Source: Amaurobius ferox (taxonomy: Eukaryota; Arthropoda; Arachnida; Araneae; Amaurobiidae). From it: 64,000 nucleotides of DNA. Position 1 is the stretch's first letter, and every line of letters begins with the position of its first letter. The stretch lies in the NCBI GenBank assembly GCA_951213105.1, contig OX578140.1, positions 119,333,653 through 119,397,652 of the forward strand, written 5' to 3'. Position numbers and translations under genes: made by a program. The notes under the pieces were generated by a model. It was not told the origin of the DNA, did no database searches, and saw only the letters and a list, made by a program, of their open reading frames with translations. Positions 20,076 through 32,669 of the stretch are shown piece by piece.

Positions 20076-21600
20076 TTTCAATGTGTGCTTCCTGTGGCAG
20101 CCCTGCATATATAACCTGTTTATTATTTATAAGTAGCACAAGCTAACTAAAGAATCTGGAATTCAGAGAATATCAGCATTCTAAGAAATATCAGGGAATT
20201 CCTAAAAAATAAAACTGGAAAATTGGATTTTTTTTGGTAATCACAGCTTTCTTCCAACTCGTGATACTACACATATATAGAATTCCTTATTTGTGCTTCA
20301 TGTAACAAGAGACAGCCTATTGGACACCTCAATAGAAAGAAGACAGTTTTAAAATTTCAATGTTTCTCAGTGATACCTCTCATCTGAATTATTTTGAAAG
20401 CTGTCAAGACATTTCATATAACAGGAAAAGCAGATTAAAAAAATATTGTTTCTGCTACATAATTTTATTGCAATAATTTTACAGAACACTGCTCAATGTA
20501 TAGCTGAATTTTATAGCTTATCTTGAATTTTAACGCTTGATGAATTAATATTTGAAATAATACTGTTCTCTTGCATAAATACTATACTTTGATTACTATA
20601 CTTTTCAATGCTGGAAGTAATTAACTTTTTATGCTTGTTAAACTGATATTCAGTAAAAATAGATAGTGAAACATATCAGGGAGTTTTTTAAGATGTTATT
20701 TTGAAACCAGGGAATTTTTTATTCAAGATCCTGTAGCCACACTATAGCAATTTATTATTTATAGTTCCATGTGTGGAATTACTGTAAATTTTTAGTGGTG
20801 ATGGAATTTTATACGCCAAATTATACTTTACATCGAAAAGCATTTAGCTCTCATAGGCATGATTCAAAATGTAGCATAAAACCATGGTACATAACTACTG
20901 CATAAATATGTGGGTGGAGCATATAAATTTTATTCAGGGTTACATGAAGGGGAGGGGGGGAGAGAGTTATCACATTCAGTGTTTGGCATGGCAAAATGAA
21001 TTTGTCTTCTTTGCTTTGTATATTTTGTATTATGCCGGCGAAGGCTAAATGCTTTTCAACTTGAAGTAAAGTTGGCGGCACCATAAAAAATGTACAATAA
21101 TTCTGCATATGGAATTTCTGACTTTACCCACTTGCTTAATGGCTATCACATGCTGATGAGTACTAATATAGCATGAAACCATGGTACATGACTGTTGTGT
21201 AAGTTATGTAGGAGTATATAAACTTAGCTAAACTATTACTGAACAATTTTGAAATATCTCTTGGAAGTATTTAAAATGCAAATTTTTGTAAAAAATGTCC
21301 TCATTACTGAAATACTGTCATGCTCCTGTATAATATAATGAAGTAATATAGACATTTTTTTTTAAATTTGTGTTTTTACAGTTATAGTTTAATTTGTTTA
21401 TTAACATAAGAGAAACCAGCATAAAATTGTTCAACTGACAAATAGGAACATTTTTCCAAAACACCACAAGCGGTAGACATAATGACAAATATAAAATTTT
21501 GTAACACTATACACGCCAGTATATCTACAATTGACTCAAATGCAAAGCATGCAATATATGACTAACAGCAACGGTTGCGAAGTGGTAGTTTGCCGATGTG
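20076..21600. other. AT-rich spacer
   Basis: Only short, low-quality frames. CATGGTACAT-type phrases occur near 20883 and 21180, hinting at an old repeat. No gene supported. Confidence 0.55.
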
Positions 21601-22480
21601 ACGTCAGGTGAAAAAGCTCTATTGTTTATACAAGCATCTTTTTATATCTGAATATATGTGATGTCTTACAAAGGATGTAAAAGTTTGAGTTTAACACATA
21701 AGGAAAGTATTGTGACTGGAATCAAATATTTGAATACTTTTCTTCTGATTTACACACTTTTAGCATCACTGAACTATACATAACATCTGGAAGACACTCC
21801 CATTACAGATATCAGTATCCATGGACCAGTTTTGCTCTTATTATATTGTCAGACACCTATGTACAATTCAACCTTGTGCCCCTCCCCCCCCCATTATTAT
21901 TATCCCTGGGGGTTTCAGACAAATAAAAGTTGTTGTTAATAGGGATCCTGTTTTTAACTGTAAAGAGGATTCATGTGACATCATGAGATTGTTTTATTTG
22001 TACAAGCAATCACTGGACGTACATTAGGTTTATAACAGAAGATACTATTTCTTCAAGTATTTTGGTGGGTTTTTATTTTAATAAAAAGCTGTTTTATTAA
22101 GAAGCTAGGTGTACATCACTATTTATTGATGTATGCCTAGCTAGAACTAAGTACAAAGCATAAAGACGTGTGGTTGTCTCGCTTTCATCATGAATCAGAA
22201 AATTAAAAACAGTAGCGTTATAATAGACTATCATCTCATAATAATTCAAATATATTTTATTAATACAGTTCTAAACATATTTACTTTTATGTTCATTATA
22301 CATCATCCAGAAAGTTATCGATAAATTTTCATTTCTTTTTTTATTTTTATCTTTATATTGTTTACATTAAAAAAGTGTCTTTACAATGTATTGTTTGAAT
22401 ATCTGAAATAATAGTACCTCAAAATCATGCTAAAATTTATTATTCAAAGCTATGAAAGTGTGAACTCTTAGTCTTATATG
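21600..22480 (+). repeat. Interspersed repeat A (first copy of the duplicated locus)
   Basis: Matches 32670-33520 in the same order and, on the opposite strand, about 53500-53745. Landmarks are GAATATATGTGATGTC, CATCTGGAAGACACTCCC and CAAGCAATCACTGGACG. A 68-codon frame (21821-22027) is shared by two copies but carries substitutions and a shortened proline run, so it is not taken as a gene. Confidence 0.8.
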
Positions 22481-23255
22481 TTATAACAATGTTAATGTTT
22501 ACTAATTATAATTTAAATACAAAAAAATTCTCTGAAAAGAAGTAAGTTTTAAAGAGTTTCTTTTTGAGCTTTCCTCGTTTCTACATTTAATACACAACAA
22601 TATAAGTTTTTCTAAACTCTTGTGTAGCGTAAGCATTCGTATTTTATTTTAAAATTTCCTTATATTTCTTGAGGAGGCATTGTAAATATAACTTAGTTTT
22701 ACATTAAATATAGCGATGTTCAGTTAAAAAAAATAAATAAATGGGATTGTTACTTTATATACACATGCCTAGAAACGACCTATTCAATAACGCTTCTTTA
22801 AAAAACATCATGACAGCAGTAGTATTCATAGGAGTTTATTCTAGAAAGTTATCGGTAACATGCAGTGGTATTAAAGTAAAAAGCAAGTAGGTATGTTCTT
22901 ACGTTTTCAAGAAGTAATAAGATCATATCAAGGACTCTTGATATTCATAACATTATATTTCATAACACTATTGTTCTGTTTCAAAAATCTCGACAAATGA
23001 TTCTAATTAGAGGCGAAATATTACAAAAACTTTATACATAAGCAATTCAGGATTGAATGAAATAAAAATGCATTCAGCACATCTATCATTTGCGGCATAC
23101 CACATGTTATATGGTTTGTATTTTTACAGAGCATATTAAACGAGATCTTGTAGAGATCAAAAATAAGTTTTAACAAATTGCTGACTGACTATTTCAAGCC
23201 AAAGCTATTCTGGGTAGTGAGCTATGTTTCAGCAGTTGAAAATAAAATCAAAACA
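22481..23255. other. AT-rich segment absent from the second locus
   Basis: At the corresponding point of the second locus (near 33525) sequence passes straight from repeat A to the satellite-like block. No gene seen. Confidence 0.6.
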
Positions 23256-24283
23256 TTTAAATAAGCTTCGATAAACTTTATTTACATAGCATGCGTTGAA
23301 ATGAAACTTACTACATATATTTAATAATTTTTTCGGGTACGTTATACTGTAAAGCAAATGCTTTACAGTATAACGTACCTATGTCTATGGTACTCAAGTT
23401 TTACAAACATATCGAGTTTCACTGCATTTTCCTTTGGACGAGCATATCTGGGATCCCCCCCTCCACAAGTAGCATCAAAACATCTAAATAAGCTTCAATA
23501 ATATTTATTTACACATACTCTGGGATCCCCCCCCCCACAAGTAAAATCAAAACATCTAAATAAGCTTGAATAAATTTTATTTACATAGCATTACTTGAAA
23601 TGAAACTTACTACACATATTTAATATTTTTTTCAGGAACAGTATACTGTAAGCATTTACCTACGTGCAATGATACACAAGTTTTATAAACATATCGAGTT
23701 TCGCTGCACTTTCCTTTAGAAGAGCATACTCTACATAGTCTCGGATTCCCCCCCCCCCCCAAGTAACATCAAAACATCTAAATAAGCTTCAATGAACTTT
23801 ATTTACACAGTATACGTTGAAATGAAACTTACTACATATATTTAATAATTTTTTCGGGTACGGTACACTGTAAAGCATTTACCTATGTGCAATGCTACAC
23901 AAGTTTTACAAACACATCGAGTTTCACTGCACTTTCCTTTGGAAAAGCCTACTTCACATACTCTAGGATCCCCGCCCCCCCGCAAGTAAAATCAAAACAT
24001 CTAAATAAGCTTCAATAAACTTTATTTACACATATCCTGGGATCGCCCCCCCCCCAAGTCAAATCAAAGCATCTAAATGGACTTCAATAAACTTTATTTA
24101 TACAGCATGCATTGAAATGAAACTTACTACATATATTTAATAATGTTTTTCGGTATGGTATGCAGTAAAGCATTTACCTACGTGCAATCATACACAACAA
24201 GTTTTAAAACATATCGAGTTTTGCTGCACTTTCCTTTGGAAAATTATACTCCACACTATGATCCCCCCTCAGTAACAATATAT
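23256..24283. repeat. Satellite-like tandem array (locus 1)
   Basis: Units of roughly 230-280 bp or partial units contain AAACATCTAAATAAGCTT, CAATAAACTTTATTTACA, GAAATGAAACTTACTACA, ATATCGAGTTTCACTGCA and CTGGGATCCCCCCCC. Poly-C length varies between units. One unit contains a perfect inverted duplication (23336-23379). Confidence 0.85.
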
Positions 24284-24472
24284 TTTAAATATAGTGACAT
24301 GAAAACACGGTGACTGATCAGGAACATGTGGCCATGCAAACATGAGTACACTCACAACCTGCCAGCGAAGTGTTAGTCACAAATGATTTATTTCGACATT
24401 TCAAAGGAAGATTAATGGAAAACAGCATCAAACATACACCGTATATATGTAACATGTATATTGTATTCTATA

Positions 24473-26326
24473 CTAGCCGCCTTTGGCGACCAGCCTGTTC
24501 GCAACCCTTGAAAATGCTGATCGTGGCAAATTCCAACCGTGGCAAACTCGTTGGCGCGACCTACCATAAAGGTGTAAGGTAACTGGTTGGACGGCAAGGA
24601 TGTGCCACCCAATTTAGACCGGAACCCAGTGGGGGAGGCATCCACAGGGAACGTACCCTCCTTCCCCTACCACCAACCTCTCGGAAAAACATACGGACCC
24701 ATATGTTTAACGTGATCGTACTCCGCGTGAACATGGCTGCAGTTTTGGCAGTGGCAGGAATCGAACCCGGGCCTACCGAGTGAAATTCCCGCGCGCTAAC
24801 CACTGGGGTACTTCGCCCTCCGCGACATTTTCCATAACTTTCTTTTTATTCACCGAATTTAGACCGGAACCCAGTGGGAGAGGCAGCCACGGGGACCGTA
24901 CCCTCCTTCCCCAACCACCAACCTCTCGGAAGGACTTACAGACCCACATGTTTACTCCGCGTGAACACGGCGGCAATTTTGGAAATCGAACCCGGGCCTA
25001 CCGCGTGCAATTCCCGCGCGCTAACCTCTGGGCTACTTCGCCCTCCGCGACAATCTCCATAACTTTCTTTTTATTCACCCAATTTAGACCGTACCCTCCT
25101 TCCCCTACCACCAACCTCTCGGAAGGACTCACGAACCCACATGTTTAACGTGATCGTACTCTGCGTGAACGTAGCGTAAGTTTTGGCAGTGGCGGGAATC
25201 GAACCCGGGCCTACTGAGTGAAATTCCCGCGCGCTAACCACTGGGCTGCCGCGCCCTCCGCGACAATCTCCATAACTTTCTATATATTCACCCAATTTAG
25301 ACGGGAACCCAGTGGGGGAGGCATCCACAGGGGCCGTATCCTCCTTCCCCTACCACCAACCTCTCGGAAGAACTTACGGACCCACATATTTAACGTGATC
25401 GTATTCCACGTAAACACGGCGGCAGTTTTGGCAGTGGCGGGAATCGAACCCGGGCCTACCGCTAACTTCCCGCGCGCTAATTTGCAATTTAAAATGACCA
25501 TATGCTTAATTCCGTCATCCTCATTCCATTGTTTCATTGTTCCATCATTTAAAATATTCATAAAATTAAAATATCCATTTAAAAAAATCCAAAAGTTAAA
25601 CTATACATTTAAAAAATCCATATCGTTCCATCATTTAAAATATAAATATAATAATTTATATGGAGTAAAGGAGCTCTATTCAGAACCGTGACGTCACCTC
25701 CACCTTGACGTCCCCACCCACCACCTTCCCTCCTTCTGCGGGGGAGAAACGCCGGTTAAGAAGCGGCACGCCGAGCGGAACGCTGAGAAATTGAAATTCG
25801 GAAACTTTTAAAATCCCGATCCTGTGGGCAATACGGAATATTTCCTGACCAGATTGGACTTGTAAGAATGCCAGATGTTTGACCTTTCTAAAAATGTAAA
25901 TTATGAGTCGAAATTATGAGTACTTTTTACTATGCGAGAATTTAAAACCAAAAATCGTTTTTTTGAGCCAAAAGTGACTTTTGTTTTAAAATCATAAAAA
26001 AATATTAGAATTTGTCCCTGAGATTTGAAATTGATATATTTTTACTCGAAATTCTCTGCTCTTTCCGATGGTGTGATTTGTTTTTTTCTACAATGTCTGG
26101 ATCGTGGAGAAAAAAGAGCAAAAATGTCAAAAAACGGTCGAAATCGCATAAAACATTAAATAACAAAAAAAATAATTAAAATTTTAAAAATCGGTTTTCA
26201 CGTGTCCCCTTCCCACCCCCCAGGGTCTCCGATTACCAAATTTCATAGCTCTCCGACGCGCGGTCGCGAAACGTATAGTGTATAAGACAGACAGACACAC
26301 ACACAGACATTGCCTTTTATTATTTA
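24473..26326. mobile_element. Composite repeat unit 1 (CTAGCCGCC ... TTTTATTATTTA)
   Basis: It begins CTAGCCGCCTTTGGCGACC and ends with a CAGA/ACAC-rich stretch and GCCTTTTATTATTTA. Inside are four tRNA-like SINE modules (24553-25485), then an AT-rich part with CCATTTAAAA phrases, then GAACCGTGACGTCACC, CGGAACGC and a conserved 3' region. A second unit follows head to tail. The pair is missing from the paralogous locus near 34357. Confidence 0.75.
24553..25485 (-). repeat. Four tRNA-like SINE modules in tandem (unit 1)
   Basis: On the minus strand four heads carry A-box-like and B-box-like sequences (GGTTCGATTCC or GGTTCGATTTCC), near 24820, 25043, 25256 and 25485. Each is followed by a SINE body with GGTTGGTGG and, in most, CATGTGGGTC. 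The linkers between modules contain GAAAGTTATGGA and TGTCGCGGAGGGCG. Only the most distal module (24553-24820) ends in the full SINE tail; the others stop at GTCTAAATT and run into the linker. Confidence 0.85.
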
Positions 26327-28305
26327 CTAGCCGCCTTTGGCGACCAGCCTGTTCGCTACCCTTGAAAATTCTGACCGTGGCAAATTGTAACCGTGGCACA
26401 CTCGCTGGCGCGACCTTACCAGAAGGTGTAAGGTAACTGTTTGGACGGCCAGGAAGTGCCACCCAATTTAGACCGGAACTCAGTGGGGGAGACATCCACA
26501 GGGACCGTACCCTCCTTCCCCTACCACCAACCTTTCGGAAGGACTTACGATCCCACATGTTTAACGTGATCGTACTCCGCGTGAACGCGGCTGCAGTTTT
26601 GGCAGTAGCGGGAATCGAACCCGGGCCTACCCAGTGAAATTCCCGCGCGCTAACCACTGGTGTACTTCGCCCTCCGCGACATTTTCCATAACTTTCTTTT
26701 TATTCACCGAATTTAGACCGGAACCCAGTGGGAGAGGCACCCACGGGGACCGTACCCTCCTTCCCCAACCACCAACCTCTCGAAAGGACTTACAGACACA
26801 CATGTTTATTCCGCGTGATCGTACTCCGCGTGAACACGGCGGCAATTTTGGAAATCGAACCCGGGCCTACCGCGTGCAATTCCCGCGCGCTAACCCACTG
26901 GGCTACTTCGCCCTCCGCGACAATCTCCATAACTTTCTTTTTATTCACCCAATTTAGGCCGTACCCTCCTTCCCCTACCACCAACCTCTCAGAAAGACTC
27001 ACGAACCCACATGTTTAACGTGATCGTACTCTGCGTGAACGTGGCGTAAGTTTTGGCCGTGGCGGGAATCGAACCCGGACCTACTGAGTGCAATTCCCCC
27101 GCGCTAACCACTGGGCTGCCGCGCCCTCCGCGACAATCTCCATAACTTTCTATATATTCATCCAATTTAGACGGGAACCCAGTGGGGGAGGGATCCACAG
27201 GGGCCGTATCGTCCTTCCCTTACCACCAACCTCTCGGAAGAACTTACGGACCCACATATTTAACGTGATCGTATTCCACGTAAACACGGCGGCAGTTTTG
27301 GCAGTGGCGGGTATCGAACCCGGGCCTACCGCTAACTTCCCGCGCGCTAATTTGCAATTTAAAATGACCATATGCTTAATTCCATCATCCTCATTCCATT
27401 GTTTCATTGTTCCATCAATTAAAATATCCATAAAATTAAAAAATCCATTTAAAATATCCAAAAGTTAAAATATACATTTAAAAAATCCATATCGTCCCAT
27501 CATTTAAAATATAAAAGGAGCTCTATTCAGAACCGTGACGTCAAAATATACATTTAAAAATATACATTACAAAATATACATTACAAAAACATACAGTTAA
27601 AATATACATTTAAAAAATCCATATCGTCCCATCATTTAAAATATAAAAGGAGCTCTATTCAGAACCGTGACGTCACCTCCACCTTGACGTCCCCACCCAC
27701 CACCTTCCCTCCTTCAGCGGGGGAGAAACGAAGCGGCACGCCGAGCGGAACGCCGAGAAATTGAAATTCGGAAACTTTTAAAATCCCGATCCTGTGGGCA
27801 ATACGGAATATTTCCTGACCAGATTGGACTTGTAAGAATGCCAGATGTTTGACCTTTCTAAAAATGTAAATTATTAGTCGAAATTCTGAGTACTTTTTAC
27901 TATGCGAGAATTTAAAAACCAAAAATCGTTTTTTTGAGTCAAAAGTGACTTTTGTTTTAAAATCATAAAAAAATATTAGAATTTGTCCCTGAGATTTGAA
28001 ATTGATATATTTTTACTCGAAATTCTCTGCTCTTTCCGATGGTGTGATTTGTTTTTTTCTACGATGTCCGGATCGTGGAGAAAAAAGAGCAAAAAGGTCA
28101 AAAAACGGTCGAAATCGCATAAAACATTAAATAACAAAAAAAATAATTAAAATTTTAAAAATCGGTTTTCACGTGTCCCCTTCTCACCCCCCAGGGTCTC
28201 CGATTGCAAAATTTCGTAGCTCTCCGACGCGCGGTCGCGAAACGTATAGTGTATAAGACAGACAGACACACAGACACACACACAGACATTGCCTTTTATT
28301 ATTTA
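26327..28305. mobile_element. Composite repeat unit 2, tandem with unit 1
   Basis: Same start, internal order and end as unit 1, joined as TTATTATTTA|CTAGCCGCC. It is about 125 bp longer because of a local duplication between two copies of AAAGGAGCTCTATTCAG (near 27515 and 27645). Substitutions between the units are scattered and few. Confidence 0.75.
26405..27352 (-). repeat. Four tRNA-like SINE modules in tandem (unit 2)
   Basis: Same four-module layout as in unit 1, with heads near 26675, 26912, 27126 and 27352. B-box-like sequences are present (for example GGTTCGATTCC near 26612-26622). Confidence 0.85.
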
Positions 28306-29100
28306 AGATACTGCAAAGAAAACAAGCAAAAGCTTAAGAAATAAGTCTATTTTTTGTTCGTGCAACTCTAAATAATATCGAAACATAGGCAGCATATTAA
28401 AAATCATGTCTGTCTAAGTAAGATACCAACTAGATCTGGCAAATGAAATGAAGTTTAAATCAATTTAATAGCTCGAGTGAAATCACATAATTTCTCTTGT
28501 TCAGAGGTACTTATATTTCCCAAATTCTTATTAAAACAAATTATTGCATTAAAATAAAGTAAATAAATAGACATGAAAAGTACCTTGACTTCTTGTATTG
28601 TATCTGTACTTGGAGTAGAAGCAATACATGTCGATAGTATCCATTGGTTTTGTTGTATCAGTACACGCGATTCAGAAGTGACGAATATTATACGGTTCAT
28701 CAGACAAATCCGTATAAAGTAACTTTTCTCGGTACTTTTATTGACTTCTTAGAAGCACCGTTGTGGTGTGAGGTATAATTTTACACTGAAATCTTGACAG
28801 TGTCAAGATTAAAAAAATCGCTACATTGACAGGAATGGTAATGGCGGACGGCGTCTACAAAGAGTATGGCGATAGCAACCTTTGCTAGGGGGGATGTGAC
28901 GTCGATGCAACTCATCTATTGAGAGGCGGTGTCCAAATTACTACTTACTACAGTCCCGACCCCTGTCTCGCCCATAATGGGCAGCACGGAGGAGGAGACA
29001 ATGTGACGTTCATATAAACGTAAGGCTGCTCTATATACTATGTTTAAAGTACCTTGCTATATACTATTATGCTGGATATAATATTTTAACGAAGTATCAA
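28306..29100 (+). repeat. Interspersed repeat D (locus 1)
   Basis: Matches 34360-35120. Landmarks are CATAGGCAGCATATTAAAA, GTATTGTATCTGTACTTGG, AATGGCGGACGG and GCCCATAATGGGCAG. The 81-codon minus frame at 28455-28700 is only 60 codons in the other copy, which argues against a gene. Confidence 0.8.
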
Positions 29101-29744
29101 TCAAGTAAGTGTTATATTTTAATATGTATAACAAAGCAGATTTCCTTTTAACAATAATCTAACACCATTTCAAGATTGTTTTATATCAAATTCAAGTATT
29201 ATTTACAAAAATATCAAATTCTTATCAATCGTGTATAAAAGTACACGCTAAATACCTGCATATTTTGTTAAATGTCGGAAAAGCTAGATGAACACAATGA
29301 AATTTCTGCTGTTTATAAAATATCAGCAAGTTTTCTAGTGTTTTTCTGGCCAATAGTTTGTAAAGATATCTATATGTAAAAATTATATTGCATGTGTAAC
29401 TGATCAATTACTTGCCAATATTTATAACAATTCATACAGACATCTTTTTACACAAACCACCCCATGCCAGGTAATAAATAGTTACACAATGCAGGCATAC
29501 ACACATGTAGAAATATATTTTAATTATTTTGTATGTACTTTTTACAAACATTCATTCAACAAGCTTTCTTCTGTAGAAATAAGTAATTTTGTTGCGATAT
29601 TCAGTTTCTGTTATCATTTATGTTAAACAAGACTTGGTCCAGTTTTGAAACAATCAATGATTTGCGCATTGCATTTATTGTATGGCTTTTGCATATGTCA
29701 GGGGTGTGTTTGAAAAATAACTGAATTTCCAATTCCAATTCATC
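29101..29744. other. AT-rich spacer, nothing recognised
   Basis: No coding region or clear repeat unit seen. Confidence 0.5.
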
Positions 29745-29880
29745 CAATTTAGACCAGAAACCAGTGGGGGCAGCATCCACAGGGACTGTACCTTTCGGAA
29801 GAACTTACAGGCTCACATATTTAACATTCCTATACTCCGCATCAACACATAGACAGTTTGGGCAGAGCTGGGAATCAAAC
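29745..29880 (-). mobile_element. Decayed SINE fragment
   Basis: CCAATTTAGACCAGAAACC, GGGGGCAGCATCCACAGGG and AACTTACAGGCTCACAT match the body of the tRNA SINE in reverse orientation, with many substitutions. Both ends are missing. Confidence 0.75.
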
Positions 29881-30277
29881 AAAAAAAAACATTTGACATT
29901 CTTACTTTCATCGAGTTACACGTTTTAGTTATCCTTGTACACAAAGCACAATATTTAAATAATTTCTGAACAAACATTTGTGTACAATATCGTTAACATT
30001 CTAAGTACTCATTTGTTTAACATAATATGAAGTAAGGGATATTTATGTTTTGTTTTAAAGAAGCATGTTATCAACATGGAATAATTAATGCCTGCAATGG
30101 CAGCAAGAAAACTTGCTTTGTTATATGCCACAATAATGTGAATTTCTATGGTGACTGATATATTAAGTCCTACAATGCAACTGGCTTCTCATTTATTTAA
30201 AATTAAACTCTTGGGAGAACCTTGCCTATAAAAATATTCCCAAAGTTTGAATCAGGCTCTCATTCAGGCTGCAAAAT

Positions 30278-30505
30278 AAGAGGCGCGACAGCCCAGTGGT
30301 TAGCTTGTGGGAATTGCACTTTGACGGCTCGGGTTTGATTCCTGTCACTGCCAAAACTACCGTCGTGTTCATGCAGAGTACGATCATGTTAAACATGTGG
30401 GTCCGCAAGTCCATCCCACAGATTGGTGGTAGAGGAAGAAGGGTTCGTTTCCAGTGGATGGGAACGAGGTCCCAATGGGTTCCCGTATAAATTGGTTGGC
30501 ACTTT
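30278..30505 (+). mobile_element. tRNA-derived SINE, diverged
   Basis: The head GAGGCGCGACAGCCCAGTGG gives an A box, and GGTTTGATTCC is a one-base-altered B box. The body (CATGTGGGTCCGCAAGTCC, TTGGTGGTAGAGG) continues to TTGGTTGGCAC. The tail is diverged, and beyond about 30505 the sequence belongs to the LINE ORF1 remnant. Confidence 0.85.
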
Positions 30506-30670
30506 CTGATCGTCCATAAGAGCACCCCAGTTGGGCGGGGCGTCAGTTGGGTCCTGAAAAGGGACTGGCTATGGCAGTTGTGGATATCCGTGGCAGTGGC
30601 ACGTGCTGCAGAAGATGCACGTGGTACTGGTGGAAGTATTCTGATCAACTTGTTGCTGTCCCTGAATACA

Positions 30671-32434
30671 CTAATCCTGGGTGGGGGGCTGGGATTTTTT
30701 GATATCTGCGACCATCTTAATGATGCAAAAGAGTTTTGCCATGGGATCATCTTCAGAGGTTATGATTTTAAGGATGTTGTTTAATAAGTAATGCAGGTTA
30801 CTCAGATCGAAGCGTTTTCCTACTTCGTTAAAAAATTTAAGGAAGTCAAGAAATGCGTTCGAGGTCTGAGTGTGGGGGGGTTCCATTCCTGTGTCAGGTC
30901 GTGCCTGGGCAGAGTGCTCTCCGGTTTTTCCTGAGACCGTCTCAGCACTCGCCTGCACTTCCTGAACAGCGGGGATGTTTTAGAAAGGGGGGGGGGTAAG
31001 TTTTCCTCACCAAGGTTTGGGGGAGGTCAATTTAGAATTTGGAAGGGGATTTTTAGCGGCCTGGAACTTTTTACGGTTCCAGGGGTTTTAGGGGCAATGC
31101 CTAAAATTGGCGGGGTGATCTCCGCCGCAGTTGCAACATTTTGCAGGTAACTCTCTCGATTTCTTACATTTCCTACTGGGGTGGCCTTCGCCACACTTTA
31201 AACAGCAAGGGGGGATGGTACAGTGATCACTGTGATGGTTGAAAAGTAGGCAATTATAACACATTTTGAAGCCTTTGATTTTAAATGTTTCAATTTAAAC
31301 CTGCATGTAGAGTATACATTTTATCTCATGGATCCTCGCCCAGTCTTCTGTAGGCTCGATGCCCACCAGAAAAATGGGGAGGGGGCTCCTATCTTTCCTA
31401 TTTCTTAGTTGAGCAACTCTGATAACTTTGAATCCTTCATTAGCAAGGGCAGTTTTTACTTTTTCACTATCGGTATTGGACGGCAGTCCTTTAATGACTA
31501 TCTTTTTAGGTCTTTCCTGTTTCAAATTGATGGCATTGAAGGGGATCTTCTTAAGGGTCAGGTGGGCCTGCACATTCCTGAAATCCTCAACGGATCCAGG
31601 AGTGATTCGGATCACCCTTCCCATTAGAAGGCCCTGTACTTTATTCTCTAGCATACTATTAAGCTCCTCTATGAGGGCTCCCCAATCACTTGAGGAGTCC
31701 GCATAGGAGGAGACTCTATACTTCGGGGGGGGGGGCTCAATAGCCAAAGTGGCTTCCTCACTCTCAAGTTCTGAAAATTTATTTTGAGTCTCAGGTTCTA
31801 GCTCAGGCTGGGCCGAAAGTTTTGGCTTCTTCCAATTACTAGGGTAACATAACCCTCAATTTTCTTGTACATCTCGTCTTTGAAAATTATATATAAGTCA
31901 TCATCGGTGTTTTTTTCCAGTTTTTACCATATCGTTTATGAAATTATACATATCGCGATTAACTAACGTAGGGGGGTCAGGGTTTTGCAGCAGCGCAGAC
32001 GCATCAAGAATACTACCTGTAATGATTTTCTGTAATATCTTGGTTTGGCTCCATTCAATGTCCTAGTCTTCGAGTTCCTCTTCAAGTCTGGCAATGACGT
32101 AGTCATAACAGATGAAATGGGTTACAATCTTCCAGGTGATAGAGTCTCTAGGAATTACATCTTTGGGGATATCCAGAGTCTTTAGATATTCATTTTCAAA
32201 GGTCGCTGCAGTCTCGGAGCGGGTTTCCTGTTGCACCAGCTTGCTTGGAGTTACGGCTGAATGAACGTCCATATCACTCAGTCCAATGTCAGCTTGGAAG
32301 TGTGCCCCCTGGACATATGGCTTCCTCTTGATAGCACTCTTGATCTTTTTGCTTTTAACTGCACTTTTATTCTTAAAGGAGGCTTTCCTAACACACTTTC
32401 TATCCGCACTTACGGTCCTACCTTTCTCAGTCAT
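30671..32434 (-). pseudogene. LINE ORF1 (PRE_C2HC-type nucleic-acid-binding protein), broken
   Basis: Read on the minus strand from MTEKGRTVSADRKC (32434), the protein is in several frames. An N-terminal basic region (KSKKIKSAIKRK) comes first. The central part (31747-31295) has KIVIKGLPSNTDSEKVKTAL and VIRVAQLRNRKDRSPLPIF, the pattern of the PRE_C2HC domain of X-element/Jockey ORF1 proteins. Zinc knuckles follow a stop: CYNCLLFNHHSDHC, CLKCGEGHPSRKC, CNCGGDHPANFRHC (31270-31085). A C-terminal piece (30958-30671) continues in another frame. Such proteins package LINE RNA. It differs clearly from the ORF1 at 11841-13214, so it represents another LINE lineage. No ORF2 follows. Confidence 0.8.
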
Positions 32435-32669
32435 GTTGAGCGCACGAGGCAGCACAAGCATGTACTGACAAATGAGAATACGTAAAAGTAACCAACATGG
32501 CACTGATCAGGAGCGGAGCACGAACAGGTCCGTACACCACAACGTCGTAGGTAGGAATGATTTTTTAAATCGATATATTAAAATAGAAAAGCATATGTAT
32601 TTTCTGATGAATACACATTTAGTATTTAAAAAAAAAATTAGGTAATATGGAAATTTTTTAAAAGTGTTG

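Noticed and set aside
21821..22027. A conserved 68-codon ORF repeated at 32876
   Set aside because: Conservation is explained by duplication of repeat A. Substitutions are not biased to silent positions and the proline run length changes.
24553..27352. Genuine tRNA genes in the SINE arrays
   Set aside because: A and B boxes are present, but the sequence does not close into a tRNA acceptor stem and continues into SINE body; these are SINE heads.
24561..27461. Many 60-157-codon frames with RKSFREVGGRGRRVRSLW-type peptides
   Set aside because: These are translations of the SINE body in several frames and on both strands, present wherever the SINE occurs.
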